From the NCBI GenBank assembly GCA_035557095.1, contig DATMEB010000004.1, positions 1 to 29,199 on the forward strand: 29,199 nt of DNA, written 5' to 3'. The stretch is from JALZDI01 sp035557095 (GTDB taxonomy: Bacteria; Actinomycetota; Actinomycetes; Propionibacteriales; Nocardioidaceae). Position 1 is the stretch's first letter; every line of letters starts with the position of its first letter. Under the pieces are notes generated by a model that searched no databases, was not told the origin of the DNA, and worked only from the letters and a program-made list of their open reading frames with translations. This document shows, piece after piece, positions 1-7,928 of the stretch. The position numbers and the translations under genes are program-made.

Positions 1-560
1 AAGGTGTAGCTGAGCTGTTCGGTACCACGGCCGTCGGTGTGCCAGGTGCGGTAGACCTTGTCCCCGTCGCGGAGGAACACGTTCACCGCGAATCCCGCAC
101 CGGGCGGCGCGCCTACGTCGGCGCCGAACGAGCTTTCCGACGACGAGTACCAGTCCATCTTGTTGCCGACTTTCGCCTTGTAGGCAAGCGCTTCCTCGAT
201 GCGCCCGTTGGTGACGATGACGAAGCGGGCATCGTAGTTGTCGAGGAAGCCCAGCCGGACCCACTGCGACGTAAGCCCTGTACAGCCTCCGCACTGCCAC
301 TCCGCGCCGTCGGACCACATGTGGTTGTAGACGATGAGCTGGGAGCGCCCGTCGAATACGTCGACCAGTCGGATGGGGCCGTCCGGACCGATCAGCGTGT
401 AGTACGGGAGCTCGACCATCGGCAGGCTGCGGCGTTGTGCGGCGATGGCGTCGAGCTCACGGGTGGCGGCCTTCTCCCGCACACGCAGGTCGTCGAGGGC
501 GGCCTGCCAGGTCTGCCGGTCGACGACTGGGGGCAGGGCGGTGGCGGTCTGCTCGGTCAC
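1..560 (-). CDS. DUF899 (thioredoxin-like) protein, 3' end cut by the window
   Basis: The reading frame is open from a GTG at 560 to the left edge, giving 186 codons with no stop, so the C-terminus is missing. The start is set by a strong ribosome binding site (GGGAGG, about 4 bases upstream) in the reverse complement of 561-570. The protein begins VTEQTATALPPVVDRQTWQA and carries a thioredoxin-like CxxC (WQCGGC, Cys90 and Cys93), then a segment typical of DUF899 (NKMDWYSSSESSFG, residues about 145-158). DUF899 proteins are thioredoxin-fold relatives of AhpC/TSA without an established substrate; a thiol or oxidative-stress role is inference. It is divergent from the pseudogene to its right. 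The match to the family is strong; the function is unknown. Confidence 0.85.
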   Translation of the reverse strand, partial: MTEQTATALPPVVDRQTWQAALDDLRVREKAATRELDAIAAQRRSLPMVELPYYTLIGPDGPIRLVDVFDGRSQLIVYNHMWSDGAEWQCGGCTGLTSQWVRLGFLDNYDARFVIVTNGRIEEALAYKAKVGNKMDWYSSSESSFGADVGAPPGAGFAVNVFLRDGDKVYRTWHTDGRGTEQLSYT

Positions 561-729
561 GGTTCCTCCCGGGCTCGGATGGATCGGCTCTGGAGTGTTG
601 ACCAGCGACGGCGGCAGAAATCATCGCTCTCGCTCGGATCCAGCGGACTCGCGGCCGCCTGCGAGGGGTACGTCCGCATGGCCACCACGGAGGTCTCGAC
701 GGCCTGCCAACGCGGCCAGCTCAGCGGGC

Positions 730-1073
730 ATGGCCGGCGCACTCACCGTCGAGCAGGTCTTCGACTCGCTGGCGATCCGCGTGTCGGCCCCAAGGCATGG
801 TCCGAGCGCGTCACCATCGACTGGCACTTCACCGACCTGGTCGAAAGCCACCGCATGACCCTGTCCAACGGCGCCCTCATCCACCACCGCGTCGACGGCG
901 CAGCGCCCACCGGTGAGCCGGACCCGAGGCTCATGACCAAGCCCGCGCTGCTCGGACTTCTGGCCGGACAAGGCCTCGACGGTACGACGCAGGACGGCGA
1001 CCCCAACACGCTCCACCGGCTGCTCGCGCTGCTCGACGAGCCAGACCCCTCCTTCGCCGTCGTCACACCCTGA
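730..1073 (+). pseudogene. Alkyl sulfatase, C-terminal remnant with a frameshift
   Basis: Two frames together give the C-terminal SCP2-like domain of alkyl (SDS) sulfatases. Frame 1 reads MAGALTVEQVFDSLAIRV up to about 783. After one missing base near 784-786 the frame changes and continues GPKAWSERVTIDWHFTDL, then MTLSNGALIHH and LLALLDEPDPSFAVVTP to the TGA at 1071-1073. Family knowledge: this domain follows a zinc metallo-beta-lactamase domain of about 400 residues. No HxHxDH motif or dimerisation domain is present upstream, where the DUF899 promoter begins, so the catalytic half is gone. The exact left border is unclear; homologous-looking residues may begin near 709. Too short and broken to be functional as a sulfatase. 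Confidence 0.75.
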
Positions 1074-1094
1074 GCCCGATTTCGCGGGCCGTGG

Positions 1095-2696
1095 CTAGCG
1101 GAGGTTCGGATCGAAGGGCTGCTGTTCGGACTGGCAGACCGTGCCGTCGGGTGGGGTGGCCAGCTCGGTGAGGTAGTCGACCATCGCGTCTTCCACGCAC
1201 ACGCTCGGGTTCTGGAAGAACAGGTGCCCGTAGCCCTGGTGGGTGAGCAGCACCGCGTTGCCGAGCAACCGCTGCGCTCTGACGGCGTTGGCGTGCCCGG
1301 TGTTGGGGTCGAAGCGCTGGTTGATCAGTAGGATCGGGTTCGGGGTCGAGGCGTTCCACGGCCCCCGATAGGTGTCCTCGCCGCGCACCGGCCAGGAAGC
1401 GCAGGGGGCCCACTCCCATGCGAAGTGAATCGTTCCCTGAAGCGGGCTGGTCCGCCTCAGTCGCGTGAACTCTTGCGGCCACGCCTGGGGCTGCAGCCGG
1501 GCCGGCGCGTCAGCGCACTGGATCGCGGCCGAGGTCGTCGCGCCGCTCCAGCCGGCGGGCGAGGTGAACTCGCTGGATGAGCTCTCCAGTACCGATCCAT
1601 TGCCCCCAAGTGCGGCAGCGAGATTCGCCGCGTTCTCCGGCCAGGTGCTTGGGGCCCTCATCGGCTGGAACTGTGAGACCAGTAGCTCGCCGTGCGTCAG
1701 CTCGCCCGGAGGGTCCGCTCCTGGAGCCGGGATCGGCGCGCGCTTCAACCCCGCGAGCAGCCGTTCCCACTGCTGTGCGGGGGACCGCTCACCGCCTGCG
1801 AGCGCGCAGCGCTGCGGTCCGGCGCCTTCGCACAGCGCGAGAAACCGGTCGAAGACCTCGTCGGCGGCGGCGCCAAACATCGCCATCCTTGACTCGGCGC
1901 TCTTCGAGTACCTCACCGCGTCGACGAGGCCGTTGAGCAGCATCGCCCGGACCCGGTCGGGGAACATGTTGGCGTAGGTCTGGCCGAGATAGCTGCCGTA
2001 GGACAGGCCCACGTAGGTCAGCTTCGTCTCGCCCATCAGCACACGCAGGTGGTCGAGGTCGCGGGCGGTGTCGGCGGTCGAGATGTGCGGCAGCAGCCAG
2101 CCGCTGACCTCACCGCAGCGCCGCGCCACCGCCGCGGCGGTGCGCTGGGTGCGTTGCGCTTCTGCTCTGGTGGTGGGGAGGGAGGCGCCTGACCAGAACC
2201 TCGCCTGCGCCCGCTCGTTGCGGAAGCAGCGCACCCGGGTGCTGGCGTTGGTGCCTCGAGGGTCCCAGCTGACGACGTCGAACCGGCCGCCGCCGATCGC
2301 GTCGATTCCCTCGGGATCGCCGCTCACCAGGCCGACGCCGGTGTCACCGGGCCCGCCGGGGTTGATGAACAGCGTGCCGATCCGCTGAGCCGGCTTGCTG
2401 GCGAGGTGGCGGATCAGCGCGAGGCTGATCGTGCGCCCGTCGGGGCGATCCCAGTCGAGCGGCACGCGGATGCGCGCGCATTGCAGCCCTCGAGGTGGGC
2501 CGCACGGCCTCCAGTCGATCGTGGCGCCGACGGCGCCCCTTGACCGAGTGGTCGGGGGCTCGGCGGCGGTCGCGGACCGGGTGGTGAGCGTGCCGACGCC
2601 GGCGAGTGTGACTGCACAGACCCCGGCGAGCGCCGCTGCGGCCGCCTTCTTCCGGCGTACAGCGGATGCTGACGGCGGCGTGGGGAGCGAAGACAT
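1095..2696 (-). CDS. Secreted alpha/beta hydrolase, tripeptidyl aminopeptidase-like (S33 type)
   Basis: 533 residues. It starts MSSLPTPPSASAVRRKKAAA, followed by a hydrophobic stretch and an Ala-rich cleavage region near residue 45 (SATAAEPP), so it is probably exported by Sec. The oxyanion-type motif NPGGPG lies at 112-117, the nucleophile in GLSYGS (Ser232), the acid at Asp463 (QRFDPNTGHA) and the base at His491 (GYGHLFF). The last 90 residues fit the TAP-like C-terminal domain. Relatives in Streptomyces release N-terminal tripeptides or small peptides outside the cell; the substrate here is unknown. An upstream ATG at 2765 exists, but the ATG at 2696 has AGGAAGGG six bases before it. The gene lies 92 bases downstream of the sigma factor on the same strand, and converges with the sulfatase remnant. 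Confidence 0.88.
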   Translation of the reverse strand: MSSLPTPPSASAVRRKKAAAAALAGVCAVTLAGVGTLTTRSATAAEPPTTRSRGAVGATIDWRPCGPPRGLQCARIRVPLDWDRPDGRTISLALIRHLASKPAQRIGTLFINPGGPGDTGVGLVSGDPEGIDAIGGGRFDVVSWDPRGTNASTRVRCFRNERAQARFWSGASLPTTRAEAQRTQRTAAAVARRCGEVSGWLLPHISTADTARDLDHLRVLMGETKLTYVGLSYGSYLGQTYANMFPDRVRAMLLNGLVDAVRYSKSAESRMAMFGAAADEVFDRFLALCEGAGPQRCALAGGERSPAQQWERLLAGLKRAPIPAPGADPPGELTHGELLVSQFQPMRAPSTWPENAANLAAALGGNGSVLESSSSEFTSPAGWSGATTSAAIQCADAPARLQPQAWPQEFTRLRRTSPLQGTIHFAWEWAPCASWPVRGEDTYRGPWNASTPNPILLINQRFDPNTGHANAVRAQRLLGNAVLLTHQGYGHLFFQNPSVCVEDAMVDYLTELATPPDGTVCQSEQQPFDPNLR

Positions 2697-2788
2697 GACA
2701 TGCCCTTCCTGGCTGAAGGCCCCACGCCGTGTCGACGCTACGCCTGGGCGACTCTGGGCGGGCAAAGTTCGCGCGCGGCTCGATGCGG

Positions 2789-3805
2789 TCAGCGCAGATA
2801 GCTGTGCAGCAGGCCGGACTCGGCTCCTTTGCGCAGCTTCGCCAGGGCCCGCGTCTCGAGCTGGCGTACACGCTCGCGGGTGACGCCGAGTACGCCGGCG
2901 ATGTCCGCCAGGGTGTGCGGCAGGGTGTCGCGTAGCCCGAACCGCAGGGTGAGGATGGCGCGTTCGCGCTGGCTGAGTCGGCGGAGCGCGCTCGCGACAT
3001 CAGCGTAGAGGAACCCTTCGACGACCTGCTGCAGAGCAACGACGGCCTTGTCATCACCGACCAGCTGAGCAAGGTGCCCGCCACCGTCGCCGACCGTGGC
3101 GTCAAGTGAGAGCGGCTCACCGGCCCACCCGAGCAGGTTGTTGGCCCGTAGCACGCTGGTGTCCAGCTCGGCGGCCAGCTCCACCGCCGTAGGGAGTCGC
3201 CCCAGACGTTGGAAGAGCGCCTGCTGCTGACGGGTGGCGCGGTACACCTCGTCGGAGATGTGCGCCGGGATCCGGATGGTGCGCCCCTGATCAGCGACCG
3301 CGCGCATGATGGCCTGCTTGATCCACCACACGGCGTAGGTCGAGAACTTGAAACCACGCTGGTAGTCGAACCCCGCCACGGCGCGCATCAGCCCCAGATT
3401 CCCTTCCTGGATGAGATCCAGCATCGAGAGCCCCCGCCCGGTATGACGCTTCGCCTGGGCAACCACAAGCCGGAGGTTGGACCGGATCATCGTCTGCCTG
3501 GCCTCTTCGCCCAGAGCCACCAGTGCACACAGGTCTTCCTCGTCGTCCGGACGCGTCCCTTGGGCTACCAGATGTGCGGCGTACAGCCCGGCCTCGATCG
3601 TCAGTGCGAGGGAGGCTTCCTCCTCGCGTGGCAACAAGGGGGTACCGCGAAGACCCCTGAGATAGTCCGCCACCTGGTCGTCGCTCACGTGTAGCGCCCG
3701 GTCCGGCAGAGCTGAGCCGGTGGGCTCGAGCGCAGTGTCGCCGTTGCTGGCTGGACGAGCCTCGGAGAAGGTTGTGGAGCGTGCAGGACCGAACGACGTC
3801 GACAT
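2789..3805 (-). CDS. RNA polymerase sigma-70 factor, group 2 (SigB/HrdB-like)
   Basis: 338 residues. Region 1.2 is at about 43-80 (DDQVADYLRGL...LPREEEASLA). Region 2 is well conserved: LRLVVAQAKRHTGRGL, DLIQEGNLGLMRAV and FKFSTYAVWWIKQAI, ending in the promoter-melting and -10 recognition segment TIRIPAHISDEVYR. Region 4.2 is a clear helix-turn-helix, TLADIAGVLGVTRERVRQLE, at about 298-317. It is shorter than a principal sigma factor and lacks the long acidic N-terminus, so it should be a non-essential group-2 factor that redirects polymerase in stress or stationary phase; the regulon is not inferable. The ATG at 3805 has AGGCGG 5 bases upstream. A perfect palindrome lies 54-71 bases upstream of the start and may regulate it. 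Confidence 0.93.
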   Translation of the reverse strand: MSTSFGPARSTTFSEARPASNGDTALEPTGSALPDRALHVSDDQVADYLRGLRGTPLLPREEEASLALTIEAGLYAAHLVAQGTRPDDEEDLCALVALGEEARQTMIRSNLRLVVAQAKRHTGRGLSMLDLIQEGNLGLMRAVAGFDYQRGFKFSTYAVWWIKQAIMRAVADQGRTIRIPAHISDEVYRATRQQQALFQRLGRLPTAVELAAELDTSVLRANNLLGWAGEPLSLDATVGDGGGHLAQLVGDDKAVVALQQVVEGFLYADVASALRRLSQRERAILTLRFGLRDTLPHTLADIAGVLGVTRERVRQLETRALAKLRKGAESGLLHSYLR

Positions 3806-3858
3806 GACGTCCGCCTCTCAACCGGCCCAAAAAGAGTCCGGCGGAGGCTTCTTGAACG

Positions 3859-3876
3859 AGTACCGACCACGGTACT
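3859..3876. promoter_or_regulatory. Palindrome upstream of the sigma factor gene
   Basis: AGTACCG and CGGTACT are perfect 7-bp inverted arms around a 4-base spacer (ACCA). The site lies 54-71 bases upstream of the sigma factor start, where a promoter or operator is expected. The size suits a dimeric TetR- or MarR-like repressor; that reading is inference. Confidence 0.5.
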
Positions 3877-3963
3877 ACCCCACGCCCGAACGAAGCCGCA
3901 CAACGACCCAAGCAGCTCCGGAGGAGCCCTCGCACGTGCCGAGTGTGGGGGCCTACGTGCTGC

Positions 3964-4098
3964 TCAGCGCTCGCCTCTTGGTGGCACGATCTCGGTCTTG
4001 TCTCTGGCGTGCGCCTTGGCGCGCTTGTCCGCGCGCTTCTCCTTCAGAGACTTTTCGGCCTTCTTCGACATGTGTTGTCTGGGGGACTTGTCGGCCAT
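3964..4098 (-). CDS. Small Lys/Arg-rich conserved actinobacterial protein (44 aa)
   Basis: 44 residues beginning MADKSPRQHMSKKAEKSLKE. The start at 4098 is set by GAGGAG six bases upstream. It is dominated by Lys, Arg and Glu, has no hydrophobic segment, and looks helical or disordered. I recognise the opening (xDKSPRxHxSKKxxKSxKEKRAxKRAK) as typical of a widespread, uncharacterised actinobacterial small protein. Its charge would suit binding nucleic acid or ribosomes, but nothing in the sequence proves this. It lies downstream of nothing on its strand, is divergent from the DivIVA-repeat gene, and is followed by the sigma factor promoter region. Confidence 0.75.
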   Translation of the reverse strand: MADKSPRQHMSKKAEKSLKEKRADKRAKAHARDKTEIVPPRGER

Positions 4099-4310
4099 GA
4101 TGGCTCCTCGCTTGGGAGCCCGTTCAGCCCCGCACGCCCACCGTACCCCTCGCGAAGACACGATCGGTGGTTTCGAAATCGCAGTTGCCGTTCGCGCACC
4201 CCGCGGCCAGCGCCCGGGACGGATTGCCCGGGGTCCCGGGCCCGCATGAATGCGCAGCCGAAGCGGCGGGGGGTGTAACACCGCACCGGCGTGTTGCGGT
4301 AGGAATAGAA

Positions 4311-4341
4311 AGGTCCCGTCACTGGAGGGGTGACGGGACCT
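4311..4341. promoter_or_regulatory. Perfect 12-bp inverted repeat in the leader of the DivIVA-repeat gene
   Basis: AGGTCCCGTCAC (4311-4322) and GTGACGGGACCT (4330-4341) are exact reverse complements around a 7-base loop. The repeat ends 30 bases before the ATG at 4372. It lacks a T-tract. It could be an operator, a leader hairpin controlling translation, or an attenuator; the sequence does not choose between these. Confidence 0.55.
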
Positions 4342-4371
4342 GTACGTGCCGCCAGCGAAGAGGGAGCGCTG

Positions 4372-4632
4372 ATGAGTACCAGCGACGCGACCGACAGGAC
4401 GTTCCGCCACACGCGGTTCGGCGCCGGATACGCGACCGAAGAGGTCGACGTGTTCATCGATGCCGTCGAGGACGCCCTGCGATCACCGACACCACGGCTG
4501 GGTTCCACCGATGTGGCCCGGCAGATGTTCACCCCGGTGCTGTTCAAGCCCGGCTACCACATGGGCGACGTGGACGACTACCTCAGCGAGGCGGAGCACC
4601 TGCTCAGCGAGCGCGAGCACCTGCTCCACTGA
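4372..4632 (+). CDS. Mini protein of two DivIVA-domain repeats (86 aa)
   Basis: 86 residues. The ATG at 4372 follows GAGGGAG; an in-frame GTG/ATG-type start further left would run through the hairpin and has no ribosome binding site. Two copies of the DivIVA N-terminal repeat are visible: residues 11-36 (FRHTRFGAGYATEEVDVFID) and 53-78 (FTPVLFKPGYHMGDVDDYLS). Both keep the F-x(5)-GY-x(3)-VD pattern. Full-length DivIVA/Wag31 binds curved membrane at poles through this repeat and oligomerises through a long coiled coil, which is absent here. A role in polar growth or in binding DivIVA partners is inference. This is a known short actinobacterial architecture of unknown function. Confidence 0.85.
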   Translation: MSTSDATDRTFRHTRFGAGYATEEVDVFIDAVEDALRSPTPRLGSTDVARQMFTPVLFKPGYHMGDVDDYLSEAEHLLSEREHLLH

Positions 4633-4676
4633 CCGCCCGGGCCGGCATGGACCGACCCGTCAGGAGGCCGACGGCC

Positions 4677-4702
4677 GCCGATGCCGCACCCGGCATCTCG
4701 GC
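4677..4702. terminator. Hairpin downstream of the DivIVA-repeat gene
   Basis: GCCGATGCCG (4677-4686) pairs with CGGCATCTCGGC (4691-4702) except for a 2-base bulge, with a 4-base loop. It starts 45 bases after the stop codon. There is no T-tract, as is common for GC-rich actinobacterial terminators. Confidence 0.4.
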
Positions 4703-4787
4703 TGATCGTCCACCGGCGCGGCGCGTCTCACAGTAAATCCCGGCCCGACCCGCAATGAGGACCGCCGGCGGCGGGTAGAACCCCGTG

Positions 4788-5801
4788 ATGGACGACAGCC
4801 GACACGCACACCCCGCCGGGCACCGCCCGGCTCGACGGGCCCTGACGCTGGCGATCGCCGCCGGCCTGGTCGTGTCGTGCAGCGCGCAGGCGCCGTCGGA
4901 CAGCGGGAGCACGCCCGACCGCCCGGCGAACGGGTCGGCGTTGTCGCTGGGCGACGCGACCGGCCGGAGCGATGCTCGCGGCACCCTGCCCGCGCCCGAG
5001 AAGGCCACGGAGAAGCCCACCGCGGAGGCCGTCGAGTCGCTGCCGGCGGTCCCCGCCTCCCGGAGCAGGGTCGCGCTCGCCCGCCAGATCGACGCCGTCG
5101 GCGCGACCCTGCGTGACCCGCACGCCTCCGCGACGGACCTGCAACGGGCCGGTGAGTTCCAGCAGCTCGCCGTGCGCACGCTGGCAGCCAAGCCCACCGC
5201 GTTCCGCCGGCAGGTGACGACCCGGCTGCGACCGGGCCCGGCGGCGGCCACGCGCAACGAGGTCCAGGCTGACCGGGTGCTGCACGCGATGACCACCCCG
5301 GAGGAGTCACTCCCGAGCGGTTGGCGGATCGTCCAGCCGCCACCACCGGGTGAGCTGCTCGGCTACTACCGGCGTGCGCAACGGCGTACCGGCGTGCACT
5401 GGACCTACCTGGCCGCGATCAACCTGGTCGAGACGCGGATGGGACGCATCCGCGGCGTGAGCTCGGCAGGCGCCCACGGCCCGATGCAGTTCCTGCCGTC
5501 GACGTGGGAGCTGTACGGCGGCGGCGGCGACATCAACGACTACCGCGACGCGATCCTCGCGGCCGCGAGGCTCCTGAAGGCCAACGGGGCACCCGGCGAC
5601 ATGTCCGAGGCACTCTGGCACTACAACCCGTCCGACAGCTACGTGCGCGCGGTCACCGAGCACGCCCGCGCCATGCAGCGTTCGATCTCGGCCTATCGCG
5701 GCTACTGGCACTGGCGGGTGCTGTACAGCCACGTCCGCGGGACGTACGTCCTGCCCGTCGGCTACCCACAGAAGCGACCCCAGCTGCTGCGCGACCGCTA
5801 G
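4788..5801 (+). CDS. Lytic transglycosylase (SLT-domain) lipoprotein
   Basis: 337 residues from the ATG at 4788; the adjacent GTG at 4785 is an alternative. A TAG at 4776-4778 in the same frame rules out any longer protein. The N-terminus has Arg residues, a hydrophobic stretch and a lipobox-like VVSC at 28-31, so it is probably lipid-anchored at Cys31. A Pro/Ala-rich linker follows. The SLT domain spans about 190-290: HWTYLAAINLVETRMG carries the catalytic Glu215, then GAHGPMQFLPSTWELYG, and ALWHYNPSDSYV at about 275-286. Such enzymes cleave peptidoglycan between MurNAc and GlcNAc, giving 1,6-anhydro ends. It converges on the secreted protease gene. Confidence 0.92.
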   Translation: MDDSRHAHPAGHRPARRALTLAIAAGLVVSCSAQAPSDSGSTPDRPANGSALSLGDATGRSDARGTLPAPEKATEKPTAEAVESLPAVPASRSRVALARQIDAVGATLRDPHASATDLQRAGEFQQLAVRTLAAKPTAFRRQVTTRLRPGPAAATRNEVQADRVLHAMTTPEESLPSGWRIVQPPPPGELLGYYRRAQRRTGVHWTYLAAINLVETRMGRIRGVSSAGAHGPMQFLPSTWELYGGGGDINDYRDAILAAARLLKANGAPGDMSEALWHYNPSDSYVRAVTEHARAMQRSISAYRGYWHWRVLYSHVRGTYVLPVGYPQKRPQLLRDR

Positions 5802-5817
5802 GCCCGGCCGGGTCCTA
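5799..5817. terminator. Bidirectional terminator-like palindrome between convergent genes
   Basis: CCCGGCCGGG (5803-5812) is a perfect 10-bp palindrome inside a wider imperfect one (TAGG...CCTA). It overlaps the transglycosylase stop codon and lies 3 bases from the end of the convergent protease gene. The position suggests a shared terminator; there is no T-tract. Confidence 0.35.
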
Positions 5818-5819
5818 GG

Positions 5820-7070
5820 TCACTTCAGCTCGAGCCCCAGCGGGCCGCGGAAGCGGGCCCAGGGGATGACGACCACCCGCGACGAGCACACCCTGCCCCC
5901 GATGCCTCGGCAGCGTTCGCGGAACGCCGTGTTGATCGCGGACAGGATGCCGGCGACCCGCACTCCACCGCCGACCGCGCGGGTGAACGCGGGGCTTCCG
6001 CTGTCGCCCTGTCCGGCGACCGCCACGCCAGGCCTGCTGAGCACGACCGCGGGGCCCATGAGCGGCCCACCGGGGCTCGTCCGGAACAGCAGGTTGGTGT
6101 TGGTGATCCGGCTTCCGCACATCTCCCCGCTGAACGACCCCGACACGCACCACCGGTCACCGCGCGAGAAGGTCGCGACCGGTCCGACGATCCTGCGGCC
6201 GCGGTTGCTGGCGATGCCGCCGACGAAGACGGCGTTGCCGTAGCGCCGTCCGTTGAGCACCTGGGTGTCCCACCGGAACGAGCGGAGCGCCCCGCTCACC
6301 CCGACCGGACGCCGACCCTGGGCGGTCCTCCAGACCACCCCGGGCCGCCCGGACGAGCAGTGGTTGGCGAACACCAGCACGTCGTCGCCGTTGGCCCTGC
6401 GCTGTGCGGGGAAGCCGCTGGTGCAGGCCGCTCGACTGGTGGCGATCCGCGAGCCACCCCAGAACGGGGCCCGGTCGGTGGCCCGGCGTGCCGGCGACAG
6501 CGGCATCGGGGACGTGAACCTGACCGCGATGGCGTTGTCACCGCGGAGTCGCAGGCTCGCCTGCGCCGTACGCAGCGACCGCTGAGCCGACACCGCCGCT
6601 CGGGGCGCCTTGCTCGCCAGGCCCACGACGAGCCCGTCGAAGTCGGGCTCGAGCAGGACGCTCGTCACGCGCGTGTCCTTGCCGATGGCCTCGGCTTTGC
6701 GCAGCAGCTCGTCGCGGGAGAACCGCACCGACTCCCACCTGACCGCGAGTCCCGAGGGTGCGGCTGCGATCGAGCGGGCCACCTGGCCCGGTGCCGTCCC
6801 CACGCCCTGCACCACCAGGGTGCGCGACCCCGGGTGGAGCACCGAGCCCGAGAAGCGGTCGGAGCGCGCAGCCGTGGCCAGGAGGCGCTGCGTGTACTGC
6901 CGATGCGCGAGAACGACAGACGACCCAGCCGTGCCGGCGCTTGCGGCGGTCACCGGGTACGCCGCCTTCGCGTTGGACAGCGCGCTGGTCTGCGAGGCCA
7001 GGGCCGTACCCGCCGACAGCCCCGCCACTGCGACCACCCCGGCGGTGCCGACTGCGAACACACGCTTCAT
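5820..7070 (-). CDS. Secreted chymotrypsin-fold serine protease (S1)
   Basis: 416 residues. The Sec signal peptide is MKRVFAVGTAGVVAVAGLSA with an ALAS cleavage site near 26. A pro-region of about 170 residues follows, then the protease domain. The triad is visible: His237 (VFANHCSS), Asp268 (FRWDTQVL) and Ser357 (GQGDSGSPAF). Cysteines next to the active site (216 and 238; 308 and 318; 387 and 395) suggest the usual disulfides of streptogrisin and alpha-lytic proteases. The large N-terminal part is expected to help folding and be removed. Substrate specificity cannot be read. The ATG at 7070 has only a weak GGGGTCAGG before it. It lies 67 bases downstream of the AIM24 gene on the same strand, which may be coincidental. 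Confidence 0.88.
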   Translation of the reverse strand: MKRVFAVGTAGVVAVAGLSAGTALASQTSALSNAKAAYPVTAASAGTAGSSVVLAHRQYTQRLLATAARSDRFSGSVLHPGSRTLVVQGVGTAPGQVARSIAAAPSGLAVRWESVRFSRDELLRKAEAIGKDTRVTSVLLEPDFDGLVVGLASKAPRAAVSAQRSLRTAQASLRLRGDNAIAVRFTSPMPLSPARRATDRAPFWGGSRIATSRAACTSGFPAQRRANGDDVLVFANHCSSGRPGVVWRTAQGRRPVGVSGALRSFRWDTQVLNGRRYGNAVFVGGIASNRGRRIVGPVATFSRGDRWCVSGSFSGEMCGSRITNTNLLFRTSPGGPLMGPAVVLSRPGVAVAGQGDSGSPAFTRAVGGGVRVAGILSAINTAFRERCRGIGGRVCSSRVVVIPWARFRGPLGLELK

Positions 7071-7137
7071 ACCTGACCCCCGAACTCGCGCGGGCGAACG
7101 ATCCCTCCCAGGCTACGACTGCCCACGGGCTCGGGCG

Positions 7138-7812
7138 CTACTCCTGTGTCTTCGGCATATGGTCGACCAGCCAGCGCACGAGGTCGCTGGTGCTCCGGGT
7201 CTGCAGCCACACCCGTCCCGGTCCGACGAAGTCGGCGACCAGGCCCTCGCCCCCGAGGATCGTGGACTTCCAGCTGCCGGCCTTGCGTACGGAGTACTCC
7301 ACCACGTCGTCGAATGCCACGATGTGCCCGCTGTCGATGGTGATCCGCTCCCCTGCCGCGAGCTCGAACTCCCGGATGGCGCCGTAGGTCGACATCAGCA
7401 GGTCGCCCTCTCCGCTGCAGCGCAGCAGGATGAGGCCCTGACCGCTGAAGAACGCCTTGCTGCCGCCCCACTTCGCGTCGACCTCGACGGTGGTGTCCGA
7501 GGCGATCCACGAACCCGACTGGACCATCAGCGACCCGCTCCCGCGCAGCGAGGTCATGGTCATGTCACCGGGCAGCGCCGACGCCACCCCGACGACGCCG
7601 CCCGAGGACGACTTGAAGTCGTTGACGAAGAAGCTCTCCCCGCCGACCGTGCGACGCAGGCCCTTCATCAGGCCGCCGCGCGTCGAGGTCGACATCTCGA
7701 TGTCGCCGCGCGTCATCGCCATCGCTCCTGCCTCGACCCGTACCGCCGAACCGCCGGCAAGGGTGATCTCCGCGAGGGCGAACATGGGCCCGGATTCGAT
7801 CGTTACGTCCAT
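7138..7812 (-). CDS. AIM24/TIGR00266 family protein
   Basis: 224 residues beginning MDVTIESGPMFALAEITLAG. The whole length fits the AIM24 beta-sandwich family: GGSAVRVEAGAMAMTRGDIEM, KGLRRTVGGESFFVNDF, GQGLILLRCSGEGDLLMSTYG and the late YSVRKAGSWKSTILGGEGLV. Family members occur widely in bacteria and in yeast mitochondria (Aim24), with no proven biochemical role. I chose the ATG at 7812 because the longer option (GTG 7851/ATG 7848) would start inside a strong hairpin; neither has a good ribosome binding site. It is divergent from the small helix-turn-helix gene across a compact 116-base region. Confidence 0.88.
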   Translation of the reverse strand: MDVTIESGPMFALAEITLAGGSAVRVEAGAMAMTRGDIEMSTSTRGGLMKGLRRTVGGESFFVNDFKSSSGGVVGVASALPGDMTMTSLRGSGSLMVQSGSWIASDTTVEVDAKWGGSKAFFSGQGLILLRCSGEGDLLMSTYGAIREFELAAGERITIDSGHIVAFDDVVEYSVRKAGSWKSTILGGEGLVADFVGPGRVWLQTRSTSDLVRWLVDHMPKTQE

Positions 7813-7841
7813 TCGAGCATCGTCGGCCGTGCGGGCGGGGC

Positions 7842-7867
7842 GGGTCATCACCCGTTTCGGGTGACCC
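7842..7867. promoter_or_regulatory. Bulged hairpin between AIM24 and the small HTH gene
   Basis: GGGTCATCACCCG (7842-7854) and CGGGTGACCC (7858-7867) pair over 10 bp, with one 3-base bulge (TCA) and a 3-base loop. The element lies in the divergent intergenic region, 30 bases upstream of the chosen AIM24 start. It could be an operator or an RNA hairpin in the AIM24 leader. Confidence 0.45.
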
Positions 7868-7928
7868 GTCGCGAGGGCGCTGCGCGAGGTCGGTGCCGCC
7901 CTAGGTCGGCGGGAGTATTTTTGACGAT

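Noticed and set aside
39..729. Plus-strand open frame over the left end
   Set aside because: This section is antisense to the DUF899 gene; only the part after about 730 resembles a real protein, and there as a remnant in two frames.
1074..1089. Small GCCCG/CGGGC hairpin between the sulfatase remnant and the hydrolase gene
   Set aside because: A 5-bp stem is expected often by chance at this GC content, so it was not listed as a terminator.
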